Below, one piece after another: positions 53,535 through 62,858 of a stretch of DNA of 64,000 bases. Both the position numbers and the translations under genes were made by a program. Under the pieces are notes generated by a model that was not told the origin of the DNA, made no database searches, and saw only the letters and a program-made list of their open reading frames with translations. Each line of letters opens with the position of its first letter. Within the stretch, counting starts at the first letter, position 1. This DNA is from CALMEC01 sp964434425 (GTDB taxonomy: Bacteria; Actinomycetota; Thermoleophilia; Miltoncostaeales; Miltoncostaeaceae), in contig CAYSVH010000003.1 of the NCBI GenBank assembly GCA_964434425.1, positions 124,001 through 188,000 on the forward strand, given 5' to 3'.

Positions 53535-54905
53535 CTAGAACGATGGAACATCCGCGCGGGAATCCGCATGTACTCCCAACCATTCTGCGATCGCCTGGCG
53601 ATCATCGTCGGAGAAGCGGAGGCCCGCAGATTGGGCGCGTTCGATCAGGCTTGCGCAGAAGGCCGTTCCGATAACCGTCGCGTCAGGCGGCGGATCCGCT
53701 TCCAACCAGCAATCCGCATACCGGGCCCCACGTATGACATATCCGAAGACGTGTCGGCCGACTTCGTATCCTTCCTGAGCCGTGTAGTCGCGGGACCATC
53801 GGGTCGACTCCGTCAGGTTGAACTGATGGGTGGCGGCGTAGACCGCCAGCGCATTGAAAACCTGCGGCCAATGTTCTGATGATACCCGCGGCAAGTCGAC
53901 AACGTCACAGCAGTGCGCCACCGGTGCCGGGAGAACGGGACGAGTCTGGCTGAGTTCTGGGCTGTCGGTCGCCGGAGGACTGTGGCGCGTCGTATCCCAC
54001 ACATGGTGTCCGATCACCACAACGTTCGGCAGACCGAGTCGACGGACAGCAGCCGACAGATTCCCACCAAACCAAGTCTCCCCATCCGATGCGCTCTTCT
54101 TCAAACCTTGGGCCCTCTGTGCGAGATCGGTCAGGAGGATCGGCTGGGTCGCGGCTCCCAGTTCCTTCCGCACAAGGTTGCGAAAGGCTTCCGGAACATG
54201 CGGCGGAGAGATTTCGCGGACTCCATCGCGCGCTTCATTGGGGCCGTTGAGGCTAGGCGTACGCCCGTCAGGACGAGTTTGAGAATCCCCATCGGTTACG
54301 TTGACGAATGGGACATCCCGGGAACGATCGTCCGCCGCGGAATCGTCGTCACCTCCCTTGTCGCTTTCCGATGCCAAGAGCTCAACGAACTCGATCTCGT
54401 TGATATAGCGATCTGCCACTGCCCGATAGGCGACCGAGATGGCCACGGCCGAGATGACAGTCGTCCGCCGATCCGCTGCCCGGAGCCGTTGCAGGAGCGG
54501 CGTGAAGTCTGAGTCGCCCGAGGCGATGACAAACTCGTCGTAGCGGGTGTCGGCATTGAGCGCATCGACGGCATCAAGAACCATCCGGATATCCGCGGCG
54601 TTCTTGTGCTGCCGTGTTAGCGACGGGCAATCGATCACCTCAAACCCCGCGCGAGTGAAGAACGATCGGAAGTCCGCGAAACGAATGGTCTTCCCCGACC
54701 GGGGATCAACCATGGATCCCTCGGGATTCATGTAGCACCGCCTCAGCAGCCAGGAGCGCTGCCCACCATTGAGATGCCGGGCGCCCAGCTGTTCAAGCCA
54801 TACTAAGGGTTGCTCGGCGACACGGTAGGCCGCTGATGGATCCAGCGACATCAGTCCGCCAAAGAGATTGTCAAAGTCGAGATAGAGTGCACAACGAAGC
54901 GGCAT
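53535..54905 (-). CDS. NYN/PIN-like (LabA-type) protein with LOTUS-like domain
   Basis: A 456-residue protein. The N-terminal NYN domain (1-175) has LYLDFDNLFG (Asp10, Asp12) and YDEFVIASGDSDFTPLLQRLR, the acidic cluster of PIN-fold RNases, with the AADIRMVLDAVDAL segment between. An acidic linker (180-245) precedes a helix-turn-helix-like region (PEAFRNLVRKELGAATQPILLTDLAQRAQGLKK...GNLSAAVRRLGLPNVVVIG) resembling OST-HTH/LOTUS RNA-binding domains. A third uncharacterised domain ends it. The DNA looks less GC-rich than its neighbours and it lies just beyond a tRNA-Ser gene, hinting at acquisition. TAGGAT seven bases before the ATG implies leaderless expression. An RNase role is inferred. Confidence 0.82.
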   Translation of the reverse strand: MPLRCALYLDFDNLFGGLMSLDPSAAYRVAEQPLVWLEQLGARHLNGGQRSWLLRRCYMNPEGSMVDPRSGKTIRFADFRSFFTRAGFEVIDCPSLTRQHKNAADIRMVLDAVDALNADTRYDEFVIASGDSDFTPLLQRLRAADRRTTVISAVAISVAYRAVADRYINEIEFVELLASESDKGGDDDSAADDRSRDVPFVNVTDGDSQTRPDGRTPSLNGPNEARDGVREISPPHVPEAFRNLVRKELGAATQPILLTDLAQRAQGLKKSASDGETWFGGNLSAAVRRLGLPNVVVIGHHVWDTTRHSPPATDSPELSQTRPVLPAPVAHCCDVVDLPRVSSEHWPQVFNALAVYAATHQFNLTESTRWSRDYTAQEGYEVGRHVFGYVIRGARYADCWLEADPPPDATVIGTAFCASLIERAQSAGLRFSDDDRQAIAEWLGVHADSRADVPSF

Positions 54906-54912
54906 GAAGGAG

Positions 54913-54918
54913 ATCCTA
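54913..54918 (-). promoter_or_regulatory. -10 element of the NYN gene (leaderless)
   Basis: On the minus strand TAGGAT, seven bases, then ATG at 54905. Confidence 0.5.
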
Positions 54919-55018
54919 ACGGACGAACGGTCGCCGCCACGCGTGTATTCACGCGAGTTCGGGCCGAGGTCAATAACGGGTCGAAGGTAATACCAGAACT
55001 GTGCCCTCCGACCGGCCC

Positions 55019-56119
55019 CTACATACGCGCTGCCGGCAGGCGCGACGGCAGAAACGGGGTCGCGTCGACCGACAGCGACTCGCCGTCCACGATCATCTCG
55101 GCCACCATCCGGCCGGTGGCCGGAGCCAGCAGCATGCCCCATGAGCCGTGCCCTGCCGCCAGGAACACACCCGGCGCACCGTCCACGGGACCGATGAACG
55201 GCACACCGTCCACCGTCACCGGACGGAAGCACGACCGGCGCCCCACGACCTCGGCATCCGCGAGAACGCTCGACTGCGCGGCGGCCATCCGCTGGAGGGC
55301 ATCCGTCGCGAGGGCAGACGGCTGGATGGCGTTCGGGTCATCCGGAAGGGGGTCCGGCTCGCCGTAGCCGTTGACGTAGACGATTCCCCCCTCGCGCGGA
55401 TAGATCTCGGGCTGACGGAACGATCCGTCGACGTCGACGAACTCGGTGAAGACGGCCTGCGCGGGAAGGTCGGCGCGGAGGGTGATACTCGCACTCTTCA
55501 TGGCGACGACCTGCGGCAGGGCGAGCCACCGTGCCGCCCGATCCGTCCAGGGGCCGAGCGCCAGAACCACCACATCGGCCGGATGGACGCGTCCGTCGAT
55601 CGAGACTCCACGTAGTACTCCGGTCTCCTCGTCGAGGTCCAGACCGTCGACGACGCCGGTGACGAGGATCGCACCCTCACCGACCGCGGCGTCCACGAGG
55701 GCGCGGGTGAACCGGGCCGGCTCGATCTGCGCCGTGGTCTCGGGGCTGCCGATGATGTCGTGCACGACGGCGTTTCCGTCGAGCCAGTCCGGCGACGGAT
55801 GACGGCGGTAGCGCTCCACCGACCCCTCCGCGCGCGCCGCGACCGACAGCGTCTCCATCGGACGATAGCCGACCGTGGCGGCACCCAGTTCGTCCGCGAT
55901 CTCCCGGTGAAGGGCGAAGCTGGCCCGCGCCAGCTCGCCGAGGGGGTTCCCGTCGTTCCAGTCGAGCGCGAGGAAGCCGCCGGACTTCCCGGACGCCGCC
56001 GCGGCGGGCTCTGCTCGCTCGACCAGGGTGGGCGCAAGGCCCCGCTTGGTCAGGTAGTAGGCGACGGAGGACCCGATGGCACCCGCGCCGCAGATGACGA
56101 TTCGCGAACTGTCGGCCAT
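55019..56119 (-). CDS. FAD-dependent amino-acid/sarcosine oxidoreductase (DAO family)
   Basis: A 366-residue flavoenzyme of the D-amino-acid oxidase/glycine-sarcosine dehydrogenase superfamily. The FAD motif IVICGAGAIGSSVAYYLTKRG is at the N-terminus, followed by the ERAEPAAAASGKSGGFLALDW loop. The second FAD-contact segment CFRPVTVDGVPFIGPVDGAPGVFLAAGHGSWGMLLAPATGRMVAEMI is C-terminal. It should oxidise a secondary or primary amine, but the substrate cannot be predicted. ATG 56119 starts the Rossmann motif; the frame extends upstream into a repeat-rich region without homology. It ends 113 bases beyond the NYN start. Confidence 0.85.
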   Translation of the reverse strand: MADSSRIVICGAGAIGSSVAYYLTKRGLAPTLVERAEPAAAASGKSGGFLALDWNDGNPLGELARASFALHREIADELGAATVGYRPMETLSVAARAEGSVERYRRHPSPDWLDGNAVVHDIIGSPETTAQIEPARFTRALVDAAVGEGAILVTGVVDGLDLDEETGVLRGVSIDGRVHPADVVVLALGPWTDRAARWLALPQVVAMKSASITLRADLPAQAVFTEFVDVDGSFRQPEIYPREGGIVYVNGYGEPDPLPDDPNAIQPSALATDALQRMAAAQSSVLADAEVVGRRSCFRPVTVDGVPFIGPVDGAPGVFLAAGHGSWGMLLAPATGRMVAEMIVDGESLSVDATPFLPSRLPAARM

Positions 56120-56286
56120 ACGCGCATCATGCTCCTCGCCATCGTCGTCCGGAAGGGACGCGGTCCGTTCACGAAGCCGCCGTTCCGGCGGTCGACGGCG
56201 GTGGCCACTGAGAGCGTCCGGGCACCGTCTCGGAAGACCGCGAGACCGTCGCGCACGTCGGGTGCCAGGAGCGCAAGTCTGGTGCC

Positions 56287-56322
56287 ACGCAAGTCTGGTG
56301 CCAGGCACTTAACTTGCGCGTG
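56287..56322. repeat. REP-like hairpin I
   Basis: CGCAAGT and ACTTGCG pair around a GTGCCAGGCAC core, with an unpaired CTG/TTA internal loop. A similar hairpin ending CACTTAACTTGCGC occurs in the 388-bp unit (36551-36583), also about 60 bases before a 37-base palindrome. Confidence 0.65.
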
Positions 56323-56381
56323 CCGAATCACACAATCGCAAACCTCCTGGAAACAGGCGCTTTTCGGCGCTGGCCGCGGCG

Positions 56382-56418
56382 TCGCGCACGTCTGGTGCCT
56401 GGCACCAGACGTGCGCGA
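56382..56418. repeat. REP-like 37-base palindrome, copy E
   Basis: Perfect 18-base arms around a central T: TCGCGCACGTCTGGTGCC and its complement. Compared with copies C and D, changes in the outer arm occur as compensating pairs. Confidence 0.85.
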
Positions 56419-56532
56419 GGCCGCGCGGGCCCAGGCACCAGTAGAGAGCCCGTGTGCGGCCAAGACGGATACCCCGGTGGCAAGAACCCGTCGTCCCGAC
56501 GCGCTCGGGGTCGACATGGGATAGTGGCTCGT

Positions 56533-57486
56533 ATGGATGCAAACGGCGCGCCCACGCTGGTCGTCGAAGGACTTCGGAAGAGCTTCGGCGACCTGCGAGC
56601 CGTGGACGACGTCTCGTTCAGCATTGCTCCCGGCGAGACCTTCGGCCTGCTGGGTCCGAACGGCGCGGGCAAGACGACCGCCATCTCGATGATCTGCGGC
56701 CTGCTCGAACCGGACGACGGACGGATCACGGTTCACGGCACCCCCATCCGGCTCGGATCGACCAAGGGCCGGCGTCACATCGGCTACGTCCCGCAGGAGC
56801 TCGCCATCTACCCGGACATGAGCGCGCGCGACAACCTCGGTTTCTTCGCCCGCCTGTACGGAATCCGCGGCGCCGAGGCGAAGCGGCGCATCGACGCGGT
56901 GCTCGACATCGTCGGTCTGTCCGAACGTGCCGACGACAGGGCGAGCGAGTACTCCGGAGGAATGCAGCGCCGCCTCAACATCGCCGCCGGCATGCTGCAC
57001 GAGCCGTCCCTCCTCATCCTGGACGAGCCCACCGTCGGCATCGACCCGCAGAGCCGCAACGCCATCCTCGAGGCCGTCGCCACACTCGGCGACGAGGGGA
57101 TGAGCGTCCTGTACACGACGCACTACATGGAGGAGGCCGAACGTCTCTGCCGCCGGGTCGCGATCATGGACCACGGCGTCGTGCTGGCCATGGGTACCCG
57201 TCGCGAACTCGTGGCGACGGTGGGCGAACACGACACCGTCAGCATCACGATCGTCGGCAGCGCGGCGACCGTCGCCGCCTCGCTGACGGGCGCACCGGGA
57301 GTGACGAAGGCGTCGAACTCGGCCGACAACCGCGTCGACGTGATGGTGGACGCCGCATCCGCACGTCTGCCGGACCTGCTGCAGCGGGTCGCGGCGGCCG
57401 ACGTCACGATCCAGGACGTCGAGGTCCGCGAGCCCAGCCTGGACACCGTCTTCCTGCACATCACCGGAACGGCGCTTCGGGACTGA
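56533..57486 (+). CDS. ABC transporter ATPase (DrrA-type)
   Basis: A 317-residue ATP-binding subunit for an ABC-2 exporter. Walker A is GPNGAGKTT (about 43), Q-loop YVPQELAIYP, signature YSGGMQRRLNIAAGML, Walker B LLILDEPTVGIDP, then the H-loop TTHYMEEAERLC. A C-terminal DUF4162-like domain (about 225-317, ending EVREPSLDTVFLHITG) is typical of drug/lipid exporters related to DrrA. ATG 56533 gives the family N-terminus. The two permease genes follow directly, so this is one operon. Confidence 0.95.
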   Translation: MDANGAPTLVVEGLRKSFGDLRAVDDVSFSIAPGETFGLLGPNGAGKTTAISMICGLLEPDDGRITVHGTPIRLGSTKGRRHIGYVPQELAIYPDMSARDNLGFFARLYGIRGAEAKRRIDAVLDIVGLSERADDRASEYSGGMQRRLNIAAGMLHEPSLLILDEPTVGIDPQSRNAILEAVATLGDEGMSVLYTTHYMEEAERLCRRVAIMDHGVVLAMGTRRELVATVGEHDTVSITIVGSAATVAASLTGAPGVTKASNSADNRVDVMVDAASARLPDLLQRVAAADVTIQDVEVREPSLDTVFLHITGTALRD

Positions 57487-57591
57487 GCACCGTGCACGCG
57501 CCGTCCCCTCATCTCGAGCGGCACCCCGCCCGTGGGGACCACACTCGTCGCAACGGCGCACCCGCCCTCGGGCCGGACGACGGAGACGCGT

Positions 57592-58746
57592 GTGTTTGAC
57601 ATCTTCCTCCGCGACCTGCTGGCCCGCATCCGCGACCGCTCCGCGATCGTCCTCGGTGTCGCGGCACCGCTTCTGCTCATCCTCATCCTGGGCGGCCTCA
57701 GCCGCGGGCCCGACGCCGAGCAGAACCTGCCCATCGGTATGGTCGTCCCCCAGCCACCCACACAGGTCGGCACGCTTCTGACGGATCGGGTGGGACCGGT
57801 CCTCGCCAGCGAGAAGATCGCGATCCTCGACGAATACGCCACGCGACAGGAGGCGATCGACGCCATCGAGGCCGAGGAAATCGACGTCGCGATCGTGGTG
57901 GGCCCCGCGGATGCACGGGGCAACCAGACCATCGAGGTGCTCGGAGCGCAGGGGCGGCTGCTGCGCACGGCGGTCGCCATCGGCATCGCCGACACCCTCA
58001 CAGCACAGATCAATGCGGTCACCGAGGTCATCGGCGCCACCCGACATCTCGCGCCCGACGTGCAACCGCCCGACCCCGAGATGGTCGCCCGGCAACTGGC
58101 CACGGCCCCGCCGACGGTCGCGGTGACCGACGACAGCGAGGCCGGAGGGCTCAGCACCGAGACCCAGATCGCCGCGGGGATGGCGACGTTCTTTCTGTTC
58201 TTCACGGTGCAGTTCGGGCTTCTGGGCCTGCTGTACGAGCGACGTGTCGGCACCCTAGCCCGCCTCCTCGCGGCACCCATCACCCCGCGGCAGATCCTCC
58301 TCGCGAAGGTCCTCGTGAGCTACGTCCTCGGCGTGCTCAGCATGGTGGTCCTGATCGTGGCGGCGCACTTCATCATCGGCGCCACCTTCGGGGCACCCCT
58401 CGGAGTCGCGCTCCTCATCCTCGCCGGCGTGGGCGCCGCGACGGCCACGATCGCCCTCGTCGTCGGCGTGGCCCGGAGCCCCGAGCAGGCCAGCATCATC
58501 CAGAGCATGGTGGCACTGCTGCTGGGCCTCCTGGGCGGCGCGTTCTTCTCGCTGGCGCGGTCGGGTGACGTCGGAGCCGCCCTCACCAAGCTGGCTCCGC
58601 ACTACTGGTTCAGCGAGGGGCTCGCCCGCATGAGCGGGGGCCAGGACTGGACGGCGGTGGCCGGACCGGTCGGCGTCCTCCTTCTGTTCACGGTCGTCAT
58701 CGGGGTTCCGGGCCTCATCCTCGCCCGCCGGACGGTGAGACCGTGA
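57592..58746 (+). CDS. ABC-2 type permease subunit 1
   Basis: A membrane component with an N-terminal helix (AIVLGVAAPLLLILILGGL), a large external domain of about 140 residues (NLPIGMVVPQ...DIDVAIVVGPAD...), then five helices (ATFFLFFTVQFGLLGLL, VSYVLGVLSMVVLIVAAHFIIG, VALLILAGVGAATATIALVVG and two more). It follows the YhgE/ABC-2 exporter layout. GTG 57592 has GGAG six bases upstream and starts just before the first helix. GTG 57532 is an alternative that adds 20 residues. The stop overlaps the next start by four bases. Substrate unknown. Confidence 0.88.
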   Translation: MFDIFLRDLLARIRDRSAIVLGVAAPLLLILILGGLSRGPDAEQNLPIGMVVPQPPTQVGTLLTDRVGPVLASEKIAILDEYATRQEAIDAIEAEEIDVAIVVGPADARGNQTIEVLGAQGRLLRTAVAIGIADTLTAQINAVTEVIGATRHLAPDVQPPDPEMVARQLATAPPTVAVTDDSEAGGLSTETQIAAGMATFFLFFTVQFGLLGLLYERRVGTLARLLAAPITPRQILLAKVLVSYVLGVLSMVVLIVAAHFIIGATFGAPLGVALLILAGVGAATATIALVVGVARSPEQASIIQSMVALLLGLLGGAFFSLARSGDVGAALTKLAPHYWFSEGLARMSGGQDWTAVAGPVGVLLLFTVVIGVPGLILARRTVRP

Positions 58747-59906
58747 ACGCCATCCTGGCCATCGTCATCGCCAACCTCAAACGGCTGAAGAACGACCGCT
58801 CGAACGTCTTCTTCCTCATCGTCCTGCCGCTCCTCCTCGTGCTGACGCTCGGCTTCGCCTTCGGCGGTGACGTCAACCCGAAGATCGGTGTGGTGGACCC
58901 GATCGACAACACGGCGAGCCGTCACGTCCGGGCCGCCGTCATCGCCACCGACCGAGTGGCCATGGAGGACGTCGCGAGCATCGACGAACTGCGCCACGAC
59001 GTCGCGCGGAACATCCTGGACGGCGGCTGGTACGTCACGCGCACGGGATCCGGTGACGCCGAGACGACCACCGTCGTCTGGGTGGCGGGTACCACGGGCA
59101 ACGACTTCCCGATCCGAAGCGTGGCCCAGAGCGCCGCGCGCGTCGCCTCCTACCGCGACCGGACCATCGACATGGTGACCCGCCTCACCGGTGCGCCGCG
59201 CGACGACGCGTCGCGGGCGGTCACCCAGTCAGCGGAGGCCGGTCCACGTGTGGAGCTGACCACGCAGACCGTCGGCTCGGGCGAGGACAACAACAACCCG
59301 GCGGCGGTCCGTGCGGTGATCGCGGGACACCAGATCACACTTTTCATCTTTCTAACGTCACTGCTCGGGGCATCGTCGCTTCTCACCAGCAGACAGTACG
59401 GCGTGACCCGCCGAACCAGCGCCGCTCCGGTGTCCGAGGCGCAGATCATCGCCGGCGAGGCGCTCAGCCGGTACATCGTCGCACTGCTCCAGGCCGCCGT
59501 GATCCTGCTCGGCGGCCTCGTGTTCTTCGGCATCACCTGGAACGACCCGTTCACGATGATGCTGCTGTGCGCCGCGATGGGCCTGGTCGGGACGGGGGTC
59601 GCGATGATCCTCGGCACGCTGGGCCGAAGCGAGCAGCAGGTGACCGCCGTCGCGCTCCTCGCGGGCCTCGCACTCGCCGCCCTCGGCGGATCCATGCAAC
59701 CGCTCGAGTTCTTCCCCGACGTGATGCGCACCATCGCCTTCGCTGTGACCCCCCACGCATGGATGAACGACTCGATCTGGCGAATCCTCGTCGACGACGA
59801 GGGACTCGCCCAGGTGTGGCCGGCGATCGTCGTCCTGGTCGTCGCCGGCCTCGTCCTCATCGCCGTCGCCGCCCGCCTGCTGTCACGTCGGCTTCGCGCC
59901 GAGTGA
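58743..59906 (+). CDS. ABC-2 type permease subunit 2
   Basis: A 387-residue partner of the preceding permease, with the same design: a helix near the N-terminus (NVFFLIVLPLLLVLTLGFAFGG), an external domain of about 170 residues (DVNPKIGVVDPIDN...RVELTTQTVGSGEDNNN), then five helices ending VWPAIVVLVVAGLVLIAVAA. The GTG start overlaps the previous stop (GTGA), so both permeases are probably made together as a heterodimer with the ATPase above. It ends in an Arg-rich tail. No partner outside this operon is apparent. Confidence 0.88.
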   Translation: MNAILAIVIANLKRLKNDRSNVFFLIVLPLLLVLTLGFAFGGDVNPKIGVVDPIDNTASRHVRAAVIATDRVAMEDVASIDELRHDVARNILDGGWYVTRTGSGDAETTTVVWVAGTTGNDFPIRSVAQSAARVASYRDRTIDMVTRLTGAPRDDASRAVTQSAEAGPRVELTTQTVGSGEDNNNPAAVRAVIAGHQITLFIFLTSLLGASSLLTSRQYGVTRRTSAAPVSEAQIIAGEALSRYIVALLQAAVILLGGLVFFGITWNDPFTMMLLCAAMGLVGTGVAMILGTLGRSEQQVTAVALLAGLALAALGGSMQPLEFFPDVMRTIAFAVTPHAWMNDSIWRILVDDEGLAQVWPAIVVLVVAGLVLIAVAARLLSRRLRAE

Positions 59907-60083
59907 GGTGACATCACCCCGGCACCGCACTCCGGTGACCGGCATGGATAAGTCGGGACGGCCGACGCGCCCCGGCCGGCACCCCTCGGGTACGACTGAC
60001 CCGCGCTCCGCGCAGACCGGGCACATCGCGATCGGCGTCTGGCACAGTCGGACAGCGACGCCGCCCCCTCCTCCTCGCACCCC

Positions 60084-62807
60084 ATGACCCAGAACGCACC
60101 GACCCATCCGCCGGACGACCACGCGCACGCGCGCGAGGCGACCGAGGTGCTCGCCGCGCTCGGCGTGGACGAGAACGGTCTCACCGCGGACGAGGTCTCC
60201 GAGCGACGGGCGCGCCACGGACGCAACGCGCTTCCCGCACGACGGACACGTCCGGCGTGGGTGCGCTTCCTCCGGCAGTTCGCCAATGCGCTGATCGTGT
60301 TCCTGCTGGTGGCGGCCGTCGTCGCCGGCTCTCTCGGCCACCGCATCGACGCAGCCGTGATCGTCCTGGTGGTGCTGGTCAACGCCATCGTGGGATTCGT
60401 GCAGGAGGGTCGCGCCGAGCAGGCGCTGGCCGCACTGCGCGGCATGCTGGCGTCACAGGCACGGGTCATCCGGAACGGCGGGCGCGAGCAGGTCGACACC
60501 CCCGAGCTCGTACCCGGCGACATCGTGCTGCTGGAGGCCGGGGACCGCGTGCCCGCCGACCTGCGCCTGCTGCATGCGCGTGGCCTCCTGATCGACGAGG
60601 CGGCGCTCACCGGCGAGTCCGTCGCCTCCGAGAAACACGAGGGACCCGTCGCCGCCGATGCCGCCCTGGGCGACCGCTCGTCGATGGCGTACTCGGGCAC
60701 GCTGGTCGCGGCGGGCCAGGCCCGAGGGGTGGTCACGGCCACCGGCGGCCATACGGAGATCGGCCGCATCAGCACGCTGATGGACCGCGTCGAGTCGCTC
60801 ACCACCCCGCTGCTTCGACAGATCAACCGGTTCGGCACGCAGTTCACGGTGCTCGCGATCGTGAGCGGCGCGCTCCTCTTCGCGTTCGCGGTCCTGGCCC
60901 GCGAGTACGAGTGGCTGGACGCGCTCATGGTCGTGGTCGCACTGGCGGTGGGCGTGGTGCCCGAGGGGCTGCCGGCCGTGATCACCATCACCCTGGCGAT
61001 CGGGGTCCAGCGCATGGCCGGGCGCAACGCCATCGTCCGTCGACTGCCCGCGGTCGAGACGCTGGGTTCGACATCGGTGATCTGCTCCGACAAGACCGGC
61101 ACACTGACCCGCAACGAGATGACGGCGCGGCGGCTGGCGACGGCCGACGGCGAGGTGGTGGTCGGCGGATCCGGCTATGCACCCGTCGGCGATCTGGACG
61201 GACACGTGGGCGACGCGGTCGACGACCTGGTCACGGTGGGACTGCTGTGCAACGACGCGCGGCTGACCGAACAGGACGGGCACTGGCGCGTGGACGGCGA
61301 TCCGATGGAGGGTGCCCTGATCTCGCTCGCGATCAAGGCGGGTCACGAACCGCTGGCGGGGCACGACGCCCGCCCGCGCATCGACGAGATCCCCTTCGAC
61401 GCCGCCTACCGCTTCATGGCGACGCTGAACCACGATCACGACGGCGGCGGCGGCGTGATCCTCGTGAAGGGCGCGCCCGAGGAGATACTGGCGATGAGCA
61501 CCACCGAGCGCCACGCGTCCGGCGCGGCGGTGCTCGACACCGCCACCTGGTACGACCGCATCGCCGCGTCGGCGGAGCTGGGCGAACGCGTACTGGGTTT
61601 CGCGATCAAGCGTGTACCCGAAGCCCCCGACCGGCTGGAGTTCGACCACCTGACCGACCTCTGTTTCGTCGGCCTCATCGGGTTCATCGACCCGCCGCGT
61701 CCCGAGGCCGTGGCCGCCGTCGCCGACTGCCGCACCGCCGGCATCGCGGTCAAGATGATCACGGGCGACCACGCCGCGACCGCCGCCGCCATCGCCCGAC
61801 AGCTGGGCCTCGCGGACGATCCGGTCGTCGTGACCGGCACCGACCTGGACCGGGTGTCCGACGACGACCTCCTCGAGGTCGCCGGACGCGCCCAGGTGTT
61901 CGCGCGCACCAGTCCCGAGCACAAGCTGCGCGTGGTGCGCGCGCTGCAGGGGACCGGGGCGGTGGTGGCGATGACCGGCGACGGCGTCAACGACGCGCCG
62001 TCGCTGAAGCAGGCCGACGTCGGGATCGCCATGGGTCACAAGGGGACCGAGGCCGCCAAGGAGGCGTCCGAGATGGTCCTCGCCGACGACAACTTCGCGT
62101 CGATCGTGGCCGCCGTCTACGAGGGGCGGACCGTCTACGACAACATCCGCAAGGTGATCGCCTGGACACTGCCAACCAATGGCGGGGAGGCACTGGCGAT
62201 CACCGCCGCCCTGGCGTTCGGCTGGGTGTTGCCCATGACGCCGGCTCAGATCCTGTGGATCAACATGGTGCTGACGATCACGCTGGGCCTGGCCCTCGCG
62301 TTCGAACCCTCCGAGCCCGGGCTGATGCGACGGCCTCCGCGACGACCCGGTGCACCACTGCTGTCGCCCTTCATGCTGTGGCGGGTGGGGTTCGTCTCGC
62401 TGCTCTTCGTGGTGGGAGCGTTCGGCGTCTACGCCTACGCCACCCAGATGCGCGACCTCGATGTCGACACCGCCCGAACGCTGGTGGTGAACACCTTCTG
62501 CGTCCTTGAGATCTTCTATCTCTTCAGCGTCCGGTGCCTGCACGTGACCCGGTTCTCATGGGAGGGCCTGCGCGGGACGATGGCGGTGATGTACGCGGTT
62601 GCGGCCGTGGTGGTCGCCCAGATCGTGTTCACCTACACGCCGTGGTTTCAGACCGTGTTCGACACCCGCCCGATCCGTCTCGTCGATGCTCTCGTGGTGG
62701 TGGCGACCGGTGTGGCGCTGATGGCGGTCCTCGAGGTCGAGAAGCGGGTGCTGAAGCGCGTGCCGGCCTTCGAGGAGCTGCGGATGCCGGACGTGACCGG
62801 CACGTAG
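60084..62807 (+). CDS. P2-type cation-transporting ATPase
   Basis: A 907-residue P-type pump of the calcium/sodium-potassium-like P2 group. The N-terminal cation ATPase domain (LAALGVDENGLTADEVSERRARHGRNALP) is followed by the actuator with DEAALTGESV and PEGLP in M4 (AVGVVPEGLPAVITITLAIGVQRM). The phosphorylation site is Asp336 in DKTGTLTRNEM, with KGAPEEIL and TGDGVNDAPSLKQADVGIAMG after, and ten helices in total. The VPEGLP motif fits Ca2+/Mn2+-type P2A, but ion choice cannot be fixed. No clear promoter or ribosome site precedes the ATG. Confidence 0.92.
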   Translation: MTQNAPTHPPDDHAHAREATEVLAALGVDENGLTADEVSERRARHGRNALPARRTRPAWVRFLRQFANALIVFLLVAAVVAGSLGHRIDAAVIVLVVLVNAIVGFVQEGRAEQALAALRGMLASQARVIRNGGREQVDTPELVPGDIVLLEAGDRVPADLRLLHARGLLIDEAALTGESVASEKHEGPVAADAALGDRSSMAYSGTLVAAGQARGVVTATGGHTEIGRISTLMDRVESLTTPLLRQINRFGTQFTVLAIVSGALLFAFAVLAREYEWLDALMVVVALAVGVVPEGLPAVITITLAIGVQRMAGRNAIVRRLPAVETLGSTSVICSDKTGTLTRNEMTARRLATADGEVVVGGSGYAPVGDLDGHVGDAVDDLVTVGLLCNDARLTEQDGHWRVDGDPMEGALISLAIKAGHEPLAGHDARPRIDEIPFDAAYRFMATLNHDHDGGGGVILVKGAPEEILAMSTTERHASGAAVLDTATWYDRIAASAELGERVLGFAIKRVPEAPDRLEFDHLTDLCFVGLIGFIDPPRPEAVAAVADCRTAGIAVKMITGDHAATAAAIARQLGLADDPVVVTGTDLDRVSDDDLLEVAGRAQVFARTSPEHKLRVVRALQGTGAVVAMTGDGVNDAPSLKQADVGIAMGHKGTEAAKEASEMVLADDNFASIVAAVYEGRTVYDNIRKVIAWTLPTNGGEALAITAALAFGWVLPMTPAQILWINMVLTITLGLALAFEPSEPGLMRRPPRRPGAPLLSPFMLWRVGFVSLLFVVGAFGVYAYATQMRDLDVDTARTLVVNTFCVLEIFYLFSVRCLHVTRFSWEGLRGTMAVMYAVAAVVVAQIVFTYTPWFQTVFDTRPIRLVDALVVVATGVALMAVLEVEKRVLKRVPAFEELRMPDVTGT

Positions 62808-62858
62808 TCCGGCTGGACCACTCGAGGGTTGATCCCGCGACCTCGCGGAATCAACCGG

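Larger units (their letters stand above)
56120..56532. other. Intergenic region with REP-like hairpins
   Basis: A 413-base stretch between the FAD oxidoreductase and the ABC exporter. It contains two direct partial copies of CGCAAGTCTGGTGCC, hairpin I (56287-56322) and the perfect palindrome 56382-56418. No gene was found. Confidence 0.65.
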
